A model generated the notes under the pieces. That model saw only the letters and a program-made list of their open reading frames with translations. It did not search any database and was not told the origin of the DNA. A DNA stretch of 64,000 bases from Pelobates cultripes (taxonomy: Eukaryota; Chordata; Amphibia; Anura; Pelobatidae), in assembly GCA_933207985.1 (NCBI GenBank), contig OW240916.1, forward strand, positions 132,113,371 through 132,177,370. Reading direction: 5' to 3'. Positions 12,329 to 23,735 of the stretch are shown in pieces. Position 1 is the first letter of the stretch, and each line of letters starts with the position of its first letter. The position numbers and the translations under genes are program-made.

Positions 12329-14640
12329 TATATAACCTACCAATTTATTCTAATTTGTATTAACACTATTATTTTTTGTTTGTTTGAATCTACACATGAC
12401 AATGAGTAACTGTTCAATAAAATGGACAGTGTATCCACATTGAACTTTTCTGTATGAGTTTTTAATTTAACCCATGCAGAACTAGCGATGGCCGAATTAT
12501 TGTTATTGTGATAGTTTTGACATTACATCTAACCTAAATTATCATATTAAACATAGTTGAATGTGTTCAACTAAACATGCTAATATATGTTTTACTATAT
12601 TCATAGCATTTTATTTTCCAGGAGAATTCAAAGTCAGTCAAATGGAAATGTGTACTAGACCGACAGGGGAAGCAGATAAAACATCCTTATCATAATTAAT
12701 AGCCAGTGTTTTGGGGCTATACCTTTATTTTTATCTGTAGAACTGTCTGTGTTCATCTGAAAAACAATATTTATTTATTTTTAAAAAAGAACACATCCTT
12801 CAACATAAAATCATGTCGCGATACATAAGAATATTCAACTGAATACTTTATGGAACAAAATTACCACATTCTAATTTAATTTCCTGTGTGTAACAATTCA
12901 GTTCTATAGAAACATTTATTCAGTTGTATTATAATTATTATTACTATTATATGCATTGGAAAGATGAGCTCCTCGCATATGACCAGTTGATAGTATTTGG
13001 CTAAGCTCATCCCCTGCTGTGTCAGTCATTTAGGACCCTGGCACTTAAAAGATTCATTCAATACGATAAAAAGTTGTGATGAGTGCACACTGGCAGAATC
13101 TAGACCAATATAAATGAGACAGGAAGCATCTCCAAGTCAGCAGTGTTTGTTTTTACTGGCCTATATTTTGTGAGTCGATTGTCATCCACTGACTGGCTTG
13201 CTTTTTATATGATAGTGCCGTTGCGGTGCATATATCAGTGATGAGACTTTAAAAAAAAAAAAAAAATTTGAAACCTTGACAACTATGAGCATATGGTCTA
13301 ACGACAAAATATGAAGATGTTACCTCTAATATAAATATATATATAATTGTTTTCAAACATGGATTAAGTGAAGCCATTTGGAGAACCCTGTTCCTGTATC
13401 AAGTTAACCTCATTATATGGCCCCTAATGAAATCAACGGGGATGCGGCTATTGAATCCTGCATATGAATAGTTGAACAAATGTCCTGATTAGCAGTATAA
13501 AAAAGGCTATGTTCTGCACTGAAAACAGCCTTCAGAATTTGTGCAGCAGTAATTTGTTTGCAACCAGCAATGCAGTGTTATCCAAAGAACATGGGTATGA
13601 AGTAGACTGTGAGATTTATTTTTGTTCAAACTGCAGTTCTGCTGAATTTTTAGCTGATCGGGCCTAATTCCATAACTCCAAGATGTAACCGAATCACAAA
13701 ACAACAGAAACACACAATGGCCGACCATGTTTGTTTTGATTGGTGATTGGGGATTTCACCCATGGCAGCAAAATCAGAGATGACTGATGGAAAAAAAAAG
13801 ATGATTGATGACTAGGGGGCTGTCAAGAAATGATGATTTTATTTACAGATCAAGTGAAAAGTGAGCAAAAGAGGGGGGGTATCTATATTTATATATTCTA
13901 TATGTTATAAATGTACAACTATAGGTTGTTGTTTTTTAATGCTTCTGCTCCTATTCTCTCTTTTGGTTACTTTTTCTGACTTGATTGCTGAACCAAATGG
14001 TCGGAAAATGCTTCTGTAAGTGAACCTGAAAATATCTAGATATATTATGTATATTTTTTTGTAGTAGACTGTTTCAGAGGCACCCCTGGGATATCTTCAG
14101 GCACCTGGGTAGAAATGTAACTTGGCACCCCACTGATGCAAACTGTGCATTTTTTTTCATTATTATACAGACACATGCTTTCATATATATATATATAAAA
14201 TCAGATGTGCCCAGAAAAGAAATTGCCCCATTAATACCCTACACATAAAAGTTTAATATGAGAATTATAGGTTTTAATATTCCACCGTATAAAATAAACT
14301 TAATATTGTGAGAGACATGGCATAATATACCCTTACATAATGGGAGCAAAAGGGCTCCATGCCCTCTCACTCCTTCTAGTTACTGGCTACTGGATGGAAC
14401 ATTTCAATTTTAGAACCAACAAATCCTTTCCTATAGGATTGGAAGTTCAATGATTTAATATGTGGTGGACCTGGTGCCACTAACTCATGCCACTAACTCA
14501 TTATGACAGGTGAGCAATTAAGAATGGAAATAGAAGGGAGCAGAGCATACTGGAATGCGCATGCGTTAACAACGACAACTTCACTGTAGTAGTCAGTGGG
14601 GGCACTAGACTGTATTGAGTGAGCATGTGTACCTTGTAGC
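12329..14640. other. Intron, no gene seen
   Basis: AT-rich, with A runs at 13252 and short TA repeats at 13333 and 14184. No exon-like or RNA-gene structure and no repeat boundary I can defend. Confidence 0.5.
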
Positions 14641-14653
14641 TGTCACATTCAAA

Positions 14654-15110
14654 ATGACTGAGCGAGTAGAGTAAAGAATCTGCATCAAATTGTGCGTTAA
14701 GTATGAACATTCCTCCGCGGATACTATTGAGATGATTCAGAATGATGATGCAATGAGTGCAACGCAAATAAAAGCGTGGCACAAACGCTTCAAAGATGGT
14801 CAAGAATCTGTTGATTTGACGCACTGCGAATTCTGGGTTTTTCCCAAAACTAAAATCACCTTTGAAATGGAGGAGATTTCAGACTGTCAATGAGATTCTG
14901 GTAAATAACATGAGGCAGCTGATGGTGATTTCAACAAAGGATTTTGCACAGTGTTTTGAACAGTGAAAGAGATGCTAGAATGTACCTAATTTGAAGGGAC
15001 TGAGGTGTCATTGTCCTTTTTAAAATGATTCTTGTATCTTCTTCAATATATGTCTCTATTTTTCATATTACACGGCTGGATACTTTCTGGACAGACCTTT
15101 CTAGTTTCTG
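14654..15110 (+). pseudogene. Relic of a mariner-type transposase (N-terminal HTH)
   Basis: From the ATG at 14654 the frame gives MTERVE, a stop, then RICIKLCVKYEHSSADTIEM and IQNDDAMSATQIKAWHKRFK-DGQESV. This matches the helix-turn-helix start of mariner-type transposases (pattern: E-R-I-C-IKFCVKLEHSS..T..MIQ..DDAMS..QIK.WHKRFKDGRESV, from memory). Downstream pieces in shifted frames (near 14985..15045) and the phrase CTTTCTGGACAGACCT near 15085 resemble the 3' end of such elements. Stop codons and frameshifts rule out activity. Terminal repeats were not identified. Confidence 0.7.
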
Positions 15111-15206
15111 AATTACTTGACGTTGCACTTGTGCAGTCTTTGCACTAATGAAGATATGTTTACGATGTACATTAGTTGCTGTGAAATAATATTTTACTGC
15201 TATATA

Positions 15207-16392
15207 CACTGATCAGCCACAACTTTAAAACCACTGACAGCTGAAGTTAATAACATTGGTTTTATTATTATATAACAATTATTATAATGTTAAGGGAACC
15301 TGTCAAGATGTGGGCTATATTAGGTAGCAAGTGAACAGTCAGTTAGTGGATTTCATGTGTTGTAAGCAGGAAAAATGGACAAGCAAAACAATCTAAGTGA
15401 CTTTGACAAGGGCCAAATAGAGAGGGGTAGACGACTGAATCAGAACATCTCTCAAACGGCAAGTTTTGGTTATCTTCCCAATATGAACTGGTTAGTTCCT
15501 ATCAAAAGTAGTGCAGGGATGGACAACTGGTAAACTGGGGGGTCAGGGTCATGGGCACCCGAGGCTCATTGATGAATGTGGGGAGCAAAGGCTAGTCTGT
15601 CTGGCTTGATCACACAGAAGATCTACTGTAGCTGGAATAGCTGAAAAACTTAATATTGGCCATGATATAAATGTGTCAGAACACACAGTGCATTGTAGTT
15701 TACTGTGTATAGGGCTGCATAGCCGTTGACCAGTCAGAGTGCTCGTGATGACCACTATCCACCATTGAACATGCCTTCAATGGGGATGTGAGTGTCAGAA
15801 CTGGACTATAAGGCAATGGAAAACTTTTGCCTGGTCTGATGAACCACGTTTTCTTGTAGATCAGGTGGATGGCTATGGAAGAAGGTAGACCAGTGGAGGC
15901 AGTGTTATGCTCTAGGTAATGTTCTGATTGGAAACCTTGGGTCCTGGCATTCATGTGAACAGTATTTTAACATGTACCCCCTACCTAGAGATTGTTGCAA
16001 AACACATACACCCCTTCACAGCAATATTGTTCCCTGATGGTAGTGACTTCTTTCAGCAGGAAAATGCACCTTACCATGCCACACTGCAAAAATTGTTCAG
16101 GAATGGTTTGAAGAGTTCAAGGTGCTGCCTTGGACTCCAAATTCCTCAGATCTCAATTTGATTGAGCATCTGTAGGATGTGCAGGAACAACAAATCTGAT
16201 CCATGGAGACCTCACCAACTCCCAACCTGCAGGACTTAAAGGATCTACTGCTAATGTCTTGTGACAGATACCACAGAAAACATTCAGAGGTCTTATTTAG
16301 TCCATGCCTCGATGCATCAGAGTTGTTTTGGCAACATGAGGGGGACCTACACTATATTTAGCAGCTGGTTTTAATGTTTTGGCTGATCAATG
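15207..16392 (+). mobile_element. Tc1-like DNA transposon, internally decayed
   Basis: Left end CACTGATCAGCCACAACTTT and right end GTTTTGGCTGATCAATG are inverted repeats, flanked by TA (15205..15206 and 16393..16394), the Tc1/mariner target site. At 15374 a frame opens with MDKQNNLSDFDKGQIERGRR and continues LNQNISQTAS, matching the N-terminal part of Tc1-family transposases (LS.FDRGQI...RRLGQSIS). Later fragments (near 16058: FFQQENAPYHAT; then PWTPNSSDLNLIEH across a frame change) correspond to the catalytic-core region around the second aspartate and DLNPIEH motif. At 1186 bp it is shorter than typical ~1.6-kb elements and is frame-broken. Confidence 0.85.
15374..16176 (+). pseudogene. Tc1-type transposase pseudogene
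   Basis: Lies inside the TA-flanked element at 15207. The paired-like DNA-binding start and the C-terminal DDE-domain pieces (QQENAPYHA, SSDLNLIEH) are recognisable, but stops and frameshifts separate them. The stretch between reads WTW-like substitutions and lost residues. It cannot encode an active enzyme. Confidence 0.75.
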
Positions 16393-16539
16393 TATATTGA
16401 TCATTAAGTCTGCATACCAATGAATTATTTTATCATTATAAAGAGGAACGGCGCATTATTTTTAATGAAATTGGATAGTTCCAAAAAAGTAACACCCTAG
16501 AAAAAAATAACATTTAAATTGAGCTTTTTATATACTGAC

Positions 16540-17467
16540 TATGACGAAAGCACCTTCGTCACTGGGATTTGGAGAGGCCTGCTTGCCAGCCTCTTGCCCT
16601 GTGACTATGGTCCCTGGGATATATTGCCCTTTAAAAACACTCTTTGGGCATAATGGATTTTAAAGGCACTGTTTCTGCCTCTTGGACTTTTAACTGGGAC
16701 AGATTCAAATATGTGGCGGTGGCCATCTTAAATTGTCCAGCAGTGTTTTGCCGTCAAGTGTATGGAACTGTTTTGGGCATGAGACCATGTGCACGGTGGG
16801 GCAAAAATAAGACTTCGGGAAATTCCTGAACCCCTGAACCGATCTGGGTGCTTTTTGAATATGGTGTGACTTGTGTGGGGATATGTTTTTTTGGGGGGTA
16901 CTTTTTGGGGTTTGTAAAAATGTATGTTTTTTTTCTGCTTGGAGTTAATTGAGTTAGTCCATTGTCTTTGTTAATTGTATCACAGGCAGAGGGGAGGGCT
17001 TGTGTTCTGTATGTGGGAGTGTCGTACATTGTTTTATTGTTCTAATTGGTTTGTGTGCCTGTGCTCCATCAGGCCCAGGGGGTATGCCTCTGCCCTGAGG
17101 AATTGTATAATTTGTGAGTGCTGGCTTGCATTAAACAGACTTGTTCTACCCTTCATTAAGTTTCGGTTCATGTTTGGGGGATTGGAGAACTACCTACACT
17201 CTGGGGATTGCTATAATCACTATACTCCCCAGGGTAAGCTCTTGTAAGTGCTTGTTCCTGTTCCTGTTCCTGCTCTCTGGATTTAGGAGAGATCTGCCTA
17301 CTGGAGCCCAGAGTAGGAGGAAGACGGCGAGACCCCAACCAAGCTGCGGCGGTTCGTGGGGTCTGCGGTGGTTATGGTGTCTAGTGGAGTGCTTTGAGCC
17401 CTTGGGAAGCACTAGGAGCATCCGTCAACAGAAGGTACCCAGTCGGGGTGCCAGGCAATCCGTTATA
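16540..17467 (+). mobile_element. Probable solo LTR (928 bp)
   Basis: Flanked by 5-bp direct repeats CTGAC (16535..16539 and 17468..17472). The ends TATGACG and CGTTATA are short inverted repeats. There is an ATTAAA polyadenylation-like signal at 17130 in a promoter-length, non-coding body. A 5-bp duplication and short terminal inverted repeats suit an LTR, although the usual TG...CA termini are not present. No internal retroviral genes are adjacent, so it would be a recombined single LTR. No protein is encoded. Confidence 0.6.
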
Positions 17468-17664
17468 CTGACATTTGATATCTTCAAAATAGCTGGTTAA
17501 ATCTGCTCACTTGATTACTAAGTAACAAATGTATTAGTTACCCAACCCTATAAATAAATGCAGGGCATCAAAACAAAACCTATTTCCCCATTTTCCAGGC
17601 AGCATTTTGGAGCCCATTTGATCCTTCTGAAATAAAGATCTATATAGTTTTAGCATTTCAACAG

Positions 17665-18223
17665 TTAAAGGGTCAATATAGGGTCAGGAACACAAACATG
17701 TATTCCTGACCCTATAGTGTTTAACCCACCATTTAGGTGGTTTGCCTCCCCTAAGCCCCCCTATAAAAGTTTAAAACTCACCTTATTTCCAGAGTCGTGT
17801 GGGTCTGCCAGCGCTGGCTCCGTCCCCTTTGTGACATCATCAAAATGGCAGATTTTTTGCCAATCCAATGCTTTCCCATTAAAAGCATTGGATTGGCTAA
17901 AATTGGCACGGGGGCGAGGCCAGATGCCCTTTTGGCCAATTAAGACCTACGCATAGAGATGCATTGAATCAATGCATCTCTATGAGGAAAATTCAGCGTC
18001 TCCATGCAGAGCATGGGGACGCTGAATAGCAGGGCTGCTTACTGTGCAGCCCTGAGCCAGGATGCCCCTCCAGTGGCCATCTGAGGAGTGACCACTTGGA
18101 GGTGTCCCTAGGGGCAATGTAAACACTGCCTTTTTACATGAAAAGGCCTGAAGGGAGCTATTATACTCACCAGAACAACTACATTAAGCTGTAGTTATTC
18201 TGGTGACTATAGTGTCCCTTTAA
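17665..18223. mobile_element. TTAA-flanked MITE, family B (559 bp)
   Basis: TTAA at both ends. The left end has its own hairpin (GGGTCAGGAACACAAACATG answered by TATTCCTGACCC) and the right end another (CACCAGAACAACTACATTAA answered by GTAGTTATTCTGGTG). The terminal bases ACTATAGTGTCCCTTTAA are shared with family A. The interior has GCATCTCTATG palindromes. Non-coding. A second copy in opposite orientation is 22742..23269. Confidence 0.8.
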
Positions 18224-19556
18224 AGGAATACTCTAACATTAGAAATAAATTCATGGCTCACATTAATCCAAAATCCATAAAATGTACATCTAATCCATTT
18301 CCAGGACAGTTTTCTCTATTCAGCTCAATCCTACCACAATGAGATCCTTTCCTATGAGAAGCATTAACCACATTCCGCATACTGTAAGTAATGACACTGA
18401 ATGTGAAAATCTTTAAAAATTATAGGTGTTAAAACGGAAGAGCCTCTGACAGTCACTAGAGGCATGTTCTCAGACAAATGTAAAATAAATATTGCCATTT
18501 TTGAAGAAGGTTTTACATTTTCTGAGCAAAAAGGACAGCATCTATGCACTGAAAGTAATATGTAGTGGTTTTGTTTCTTAGTGTCCTTTTTATTGTAGAT
18601 GACTCTAAAATTCTATTCTATGACCAATGTTATTTCCTGCTTATATAATTATTCCTTTACTCAATCACCATCCGCCTGTTCTTGACTTTAAATCTTTAAT
18701 GTATACAGACTTTCATTTCGTGCAATGACTTTATAGATTCTCATCATATTACATATTATTTATCTTAAAAGCTCTACTCCAACATGAAGCATCCTAATGA
18801 TTAAACACCATCAGCTTTGCAGATATATGCTCACTGTAATTGAATAGCATATCTGATGATGGCATACTATGCTTACATTCTAGATAGTGATGTTGCTATA
18901 GGACATTATCAAGCCTTAAAGGGGCACATTCAGTTTAGAAAAACCATGAAGATAAGCATTATTTGGTAAATATATATTTATATATTATATAAAGACAGTT
19001 GCCTTTCAAAATGTTCCTGTATGTTTCTTCATTTTAGAGTGTGGTTCCTTGACCACTTTCCCACTTTCAGCTCGTTAGAGCTATTATATCTCCGTCTATA
19101 CTATTATGTTACTTGAACCAATGCAATCATGTTAATAGTTATTTATGTTTTTTTGTTTGACATCCTTTAATTATGTTTTTCTGTATCACATCAGTGTATC
19201 TCACCCTAATGCTGCGGGGTCAGTTCTCGATATACTGGGTGCAACTACCAGGTCCTGTTTCAATACTTGCATTGTAGTGCACAATATTGACAGTTGTGTT
19301 TAATTTTTTACTTGGAATCCTCATATCTTTTTTTATTCCAAAACCATTGCAGAATTCATATTATCAGATGTATAACAATTAAATAGGCATACCTGAACAG
19401 AGCCCCTAGGTTGCACCTGGAGACAGAAAGAGATATCTCTGTGAGCGAGTACAAGAGACTGCAGGGCTTTCTCTGTCTAACTGTCACCTCCTCTTGCCTC
19501 TATATTACCTGTTCAATGACAGTTAGTACAATGAAATGCAAACCTCATTTCCATTT
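18224..19556. other. Intron, no gene seen
   Basis: AT-rich single-copy-looking sequence with no coding or RNA-gene signal and no bounded repeat. Confidence 0.5.
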
Positions 19557-20200
19557 TCATATATGGTCCTTAATATTCTATCTCTGAATGCTAACGGAAG
19601 CAAATATCCCCATAAACTGAAATTGGCCCTTACAGAGGCTAAAAACCACAAAGCCCTTTTAAAATGGGAGTGTAAACCCCGATTTATTATTTATATTATA
19701 AAACTACAAATAGGAGGAGTCCTCAACTTGATCGAGAAAGATGTCTCTTTCATATTAGTGCCTAAAATTGGCGGTAAAAATTGTCGATATTTGTTAGTGT
19801 TACATAAACAATGAACCATTTATGCTAGTAAATGACAACCAGGTCTGTTTCCTGGAAGAGATGTTTGCCTTGGTAGCTACCTATAAGTTTGGGAAGGTAA
19901 TCATTGGGGTCAACAATATTTATTTTTACAACGTTGTAGACTACAGTTGTATGTTATGTCGCTGATAAAAAAAAGTGCTACAGTAACAAAGCTATGTCAT
20001 ACAATTCTAGCACAACATTTATTTTTAAGTGTTACATCCCACTGAACTCGATTTTACTTACCACTCCCTAGTGCTAACACCTAGTCTAGGATTAATTTCT
20101 ATAACACACTTTGCTTATGCCCAAAATGTAGTCCATATAGATAGGACTGATTCCATGGTCAGACTATGCCCCTGTCATATTATCTCTGGCTGAACAATAC
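19557..20200 (+). pseudogene. L1/Tx1-type LINE endonuclease relic
   Basis: Starts with ILSLNANGSKYPHKLKLALT, the first beta strand of an APE-type endonuclease (usual N-x-NG..xP.KR). VLNLIEKDVSFILVP and GGKNCRYLLVLHKQ follow (gVAIli...vsf; GRyi.v). After a stop, FLEEMFALVATYKFGKVIIG and later SDYAPVILSL (usual SDHAPV) complete the order. The conserved GDFN is lost (reads GVNN) and the SDH histidine reads Y, so it is catalytically dead as well as frame-broken. Reverse transcriptase is not present downstream. Confidence 0.7.
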
Positions 20201-21191
20201 CCAAAGTAAGTATTGGGAACCTGGTGTATAAACAACACATTACTTAATAACCCAGTGACAGTCTCATCCATTAGAGAGGAACTCCATTCTCATTCTTAAT
20301 CCATGAATATGCCACAATGACAAAAAGGAAAGCCAAATAGGATACTGTTTTTCTGACCAAGATTAGGTTAGCTTCATTAATGCCTTACAAGGCTTAACCA
20401 AATGTTACTCACACATAGAAGGCCACGTAACGTTAGTTGATAGTTGGTACATGACTCCTAGTAGGCTTCACAAAATGTATAGTTATGTAACAGCACACTG
20501 CTGAATATGTAATAACTTAATAACTTGTAAAATATTTTAACAATCTAAAACATTTTTTTAATTATTTTATTCTTAAAGTATGTGTAATATAAAGATATAT
20601 AGGACCTAAAAATGTTGCCTTTTATAGGCATTCAGGTGGTTTTCCTCATTAATCACGCTCAATTACGTGATTAATTATAGTATTGCAAGTTGGTCTAAAT
20701 CTGCTTAAACATGTAATTAGCAAAATGACAAATTGACATGTTTACATTAGTTAGGGTCTAATGGAAGATAAACTACTGAATAGTTGCAAAATGTTTTACA
20801 AATCACTCTAATGTTGGCCTTTCAGTATACTATAAAAAAGTTAATATAGTTAAATAATGAATATAGTAATAACATGACACATCCTAACATTTTTCATACA
20901 CATACTTGCAGAATTTCAGATTGTACGGAAAATAAATATTAGTGTACTCTGTACATTTTTGTGAGAATGTTAATATATGATCTCTACATATTTGACTTTT
21001 ACAGAAAAGAAAGGTAAAATTTTTAGATGCAGTTGGTTCAGGATATCCTGTATCTTTGCATGCACAGCTGTATACTGTATACTGCTTTAAAGCTACTGTG
21101 CCAGTTGTGAGTAAAATATATTTAATTAACAGGTAACTCGATAGATAATATATGTATCGAAGCATATAATTAAAGTGATTGTACATTTATA
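20201..21191. other. Intron, no gene seen
   Basis: AT-rich, possibly further decayed LINE sequence at its left edge. No exon, RNA gene or bounded element recognised. Confidence 0.45.
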
Positions 21192-21462
21192 TTAGAGTGG
21201 CCTTTTATTGTGGCCAGCCTAAGGCACACCTTTGCAATAATCATGCTGTCTAATCAGTATCTTGATATGCCACACCTGTAAGGTGGATGGATTATGTCGG
21301 CAAAGGAGAAGTGCTCACTAACACAGATTTAGACAGATTTGTGAACAATATTTGAGAGAAACAGGCCTTTTGTGTACATAGAAAAAGTCTTAGATCTTTG
21401 ATTTCAGCTTATGAAAAATGCGGGCAAAAACAAACGTGTTGCGTTTATAATTTTGTTCAGTG
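21192..21462. mobile_element. Tc1-like element, one end only
   Basis: The right end reads CGTGTTGCGTTTATAATTTT then GTTCAGTG next to TA, the terminal repeat of a very common Tc1-like family (ends CACTGAACAAAAATATAAACG, from memory). Inward are GGCACACCTTTGCAATAATC, AGATTTGTGAACAATATTTG and GAGAGAAACAGGCCTTTTGT, also typical of that family. The transposase body and the left end are missing. Confidence 0.7.
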
Positions 21463-21691
21463 TATATATGATGGGTTGGGGCGCATTGAGGAAATTGGCC
21501 TTGGGGCAGCAGAGAGAGTAAGTCCTGCCCTGAACGTCATATATAACTTTATCCTTTTTTATATTGAGTTGTTATATTTTACAATTGTATTTCTTGCTAT
21601 ATTTTATGAGGCCTTCTTAGGGGTCTTTGGGAATGTTTTTTCAGGATACCTTTTTTTATTCCTCACAGTATGGGCAGGCACTTTGTGTTCC

Positions 21692-22010
21692 ATTTTTTTT
21701 TTAAAAAGATTCTTTATTTTTTGTTTTTCAAGGTAAAAACAGTTTTACAGAAAGAAAGGGTTGTTAGTAAAGTAATAACAGTGCGGTAAAACATTGGGTT
21801 GGTTGTGAGGAAATTTGGCACGTTACTTTCAGGGATTGTTCTCATGTCTATACCGTTTATTTGTGGGCCGACTTGGGTCGAAGATCCTGTGGGCGGCATA
21901 GGTGTTAGCGTTATTTTTGTCGGCCCCCTCAACAGGGGGGGGGGGGGGGGATCTAACTGGGGTGTGTTCCAGTTTTTAACTTACATCGTGCTCCATTCTA
22001 TGCACAATTA
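21692..22010 (-). repeat. Possible LINE 3' end, antisense
   Basis: Starts with a T run and AAGATTCTTTATTTTTTG, i.e. AATAAAGA then A-rich on the minus strand, resembling the other antisense LINE tails here (36250, 50966, 57003). The body to about 22010 is GC-richer with a G13-14 run at 21937. No protein motif recognised. Confidence 0.35.
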
Positions 22011-22706
22011 ATTGACACTATTGAAGCACCTCCCTATGTATGTGATTGTAAAGGTCCATTCATGACGATGCAAGCATCCATTCACCAAGCACTGAGATCT
22101 CTTCCTTGGAATGTCCAGCTCGAAAGCCTCTAACGACCAGTGGATCCTTTGATCATATAGGGATGATTACAAATCAGATGGGAGTTTTTACCACAGTGTG
22201 TGGTTAAATTCCACTTGAAATGTATTAATACAAGCAGGCCAGGTGATAATGTGGCCCATGTACCGCTGCAGAGAAATGTCTTTGCAGTTGGAACAGTGAA
22301 GCTTAGGATGTCATGTACTAACTCTTACAGAGCTGTATTTTGGCACAGTTTACCATTTTCATTGTTAATTGCATTTGGATTATCTCTTACATCCTGTTTT
22401 GCTTATTGGATAATCCAGCTCAGCGATTAGCAGCAAATTTGGTTATTCTACTAAATACTTTGTGGGAATGATTACTTGACATCCTAATTTTTATCCATCA
22501 CTGGAGAAATGTATGTATCTAAAAGAAAACATGTCTTCACCTCTGTTAGTCTTCTTCAGGAAGGACATATATTTCATGCAAAACTGGTTTAAATGATTGC
22601 ACCATTGATGATGCTATGCACACTGATGATGCATGGTGGGAGAGAACTTGCATCATCGCACATTGCCCTATCAATAACTATGTCAATGTATTTTACAATG
22701 TATCTC

Positions 22707-23735
22707 TTAAAGGGATGCTATAGCCACAAAAAAACATTAGCTTAAAGAGACACAATAGTCACCAGAACAACTACAGCTTATTGAATTTTTTCTGTTGATT
22801 AGAATCATTACCTTCTGGCTTTTTGCTGTAAACACTGTATTTTCAGAGAAAATGCATTGTTTACATTACAGCCTAGTGATAACTTCACTGGCCACTCCTT
22901 AGATGGCTGTTAGAGATCCTCCCTGGGTCATGGCTGCCTAAAATGCATCCAAACATTCAGAATCTCCTCCCTCTGCATGCAGACACTGAACTTTCCTCAT
23001 AGAGATTCATTGATTCAATTCATCTCTATGAGGAGATGCTGGTTGGCCAGGGCTGTGTTTCGATTGTGCTGGCTCTGCCCCTGATCTGCCTCCTTGTTAG
23101 TCTCAGATAATCCTATGGGGAAGCTCTGTGATTGGATCAGGCTACCACTTCTGATGATGTCAGCATACTGCTTGTTTTCTGAGACAAACATCATGCAGAG
23201 TTACAGCTTCTGGCTTGCATTCAGTCAGGAATACATGTTTGTGTTCCTGACCCTATCGTGATCCTTTAATAAAGCAGAATTGGTGTAAAGATCATGCCTC
23301 TGAAGTTTCACTGCTGAATTCTTAATTAGGATTCAAATCACGTTTGTTACTGTTTCTGCAGCCTCTTCTACTCCTCTTCTCGCCACTTTCCTTTATATCT
23401 ATTATCATTTCTTCCTTGTGTCAGATCTCAATATCGGAAAGCAGCCATTGTGTTCGCCTCTGCCATGATTTCTACTGTCTGCCTTTCTATGGGACTGATT
23501 TACTGATGGATTGTGGGTAAATGTGATTGGAAACTGAAACAAAACCTTGCTCCGCCTATTGATACGTTTTGTGAAACTTGAAAAATAGTCCCCAGTTTCT
23601 TTATGTATTTTATGAAAATTAGAAAAATAAAAAGATTCCAACATGGGGAGCTATATGGAAGCAGATTAGATTATTTTGATGACAGAGATGATTTAAGTTT
23701 GTTTAGGTGACCATGGTGAGGCAAAGGTCCTTTAA
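22707..23735. mobile_element. Family A MITE interrupted by a family B MITE
   Basis: The left end TTAAAGGGATGCTATAGCCA runs to AACATTAGC, then TTAA, where family B (22742..23269) begins. After it the family-A interior resumes (AAAGCAGAATTGGTGTAAAG, ATCATGCCTCTGAAGTTTCA). It appears to end near GTTTAGGTGACC...GTCCTTTAA at 23735. The join falls exactly where other family-A copies read TTAGCTTAATGAAGCA, so the TTAA there was the target. Confidence 0.65.
22742..23269. mobile_element. TTAA-flanked MITE, family B (nested)
   Basis: TTAA-AGAGACACAATAGTCACC at the left and GTGTTCCTGACCCTATCGTG then CCTTTAA at the right. The interior CATCTCTATGAGGAGATGCT, GGTTGGCCAGGGCTGTG and GATGATGTCAGC matches the copies at 1481 and 17665. 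It lies in opposite orientation to 17665..18223. Confidence 0.8.
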
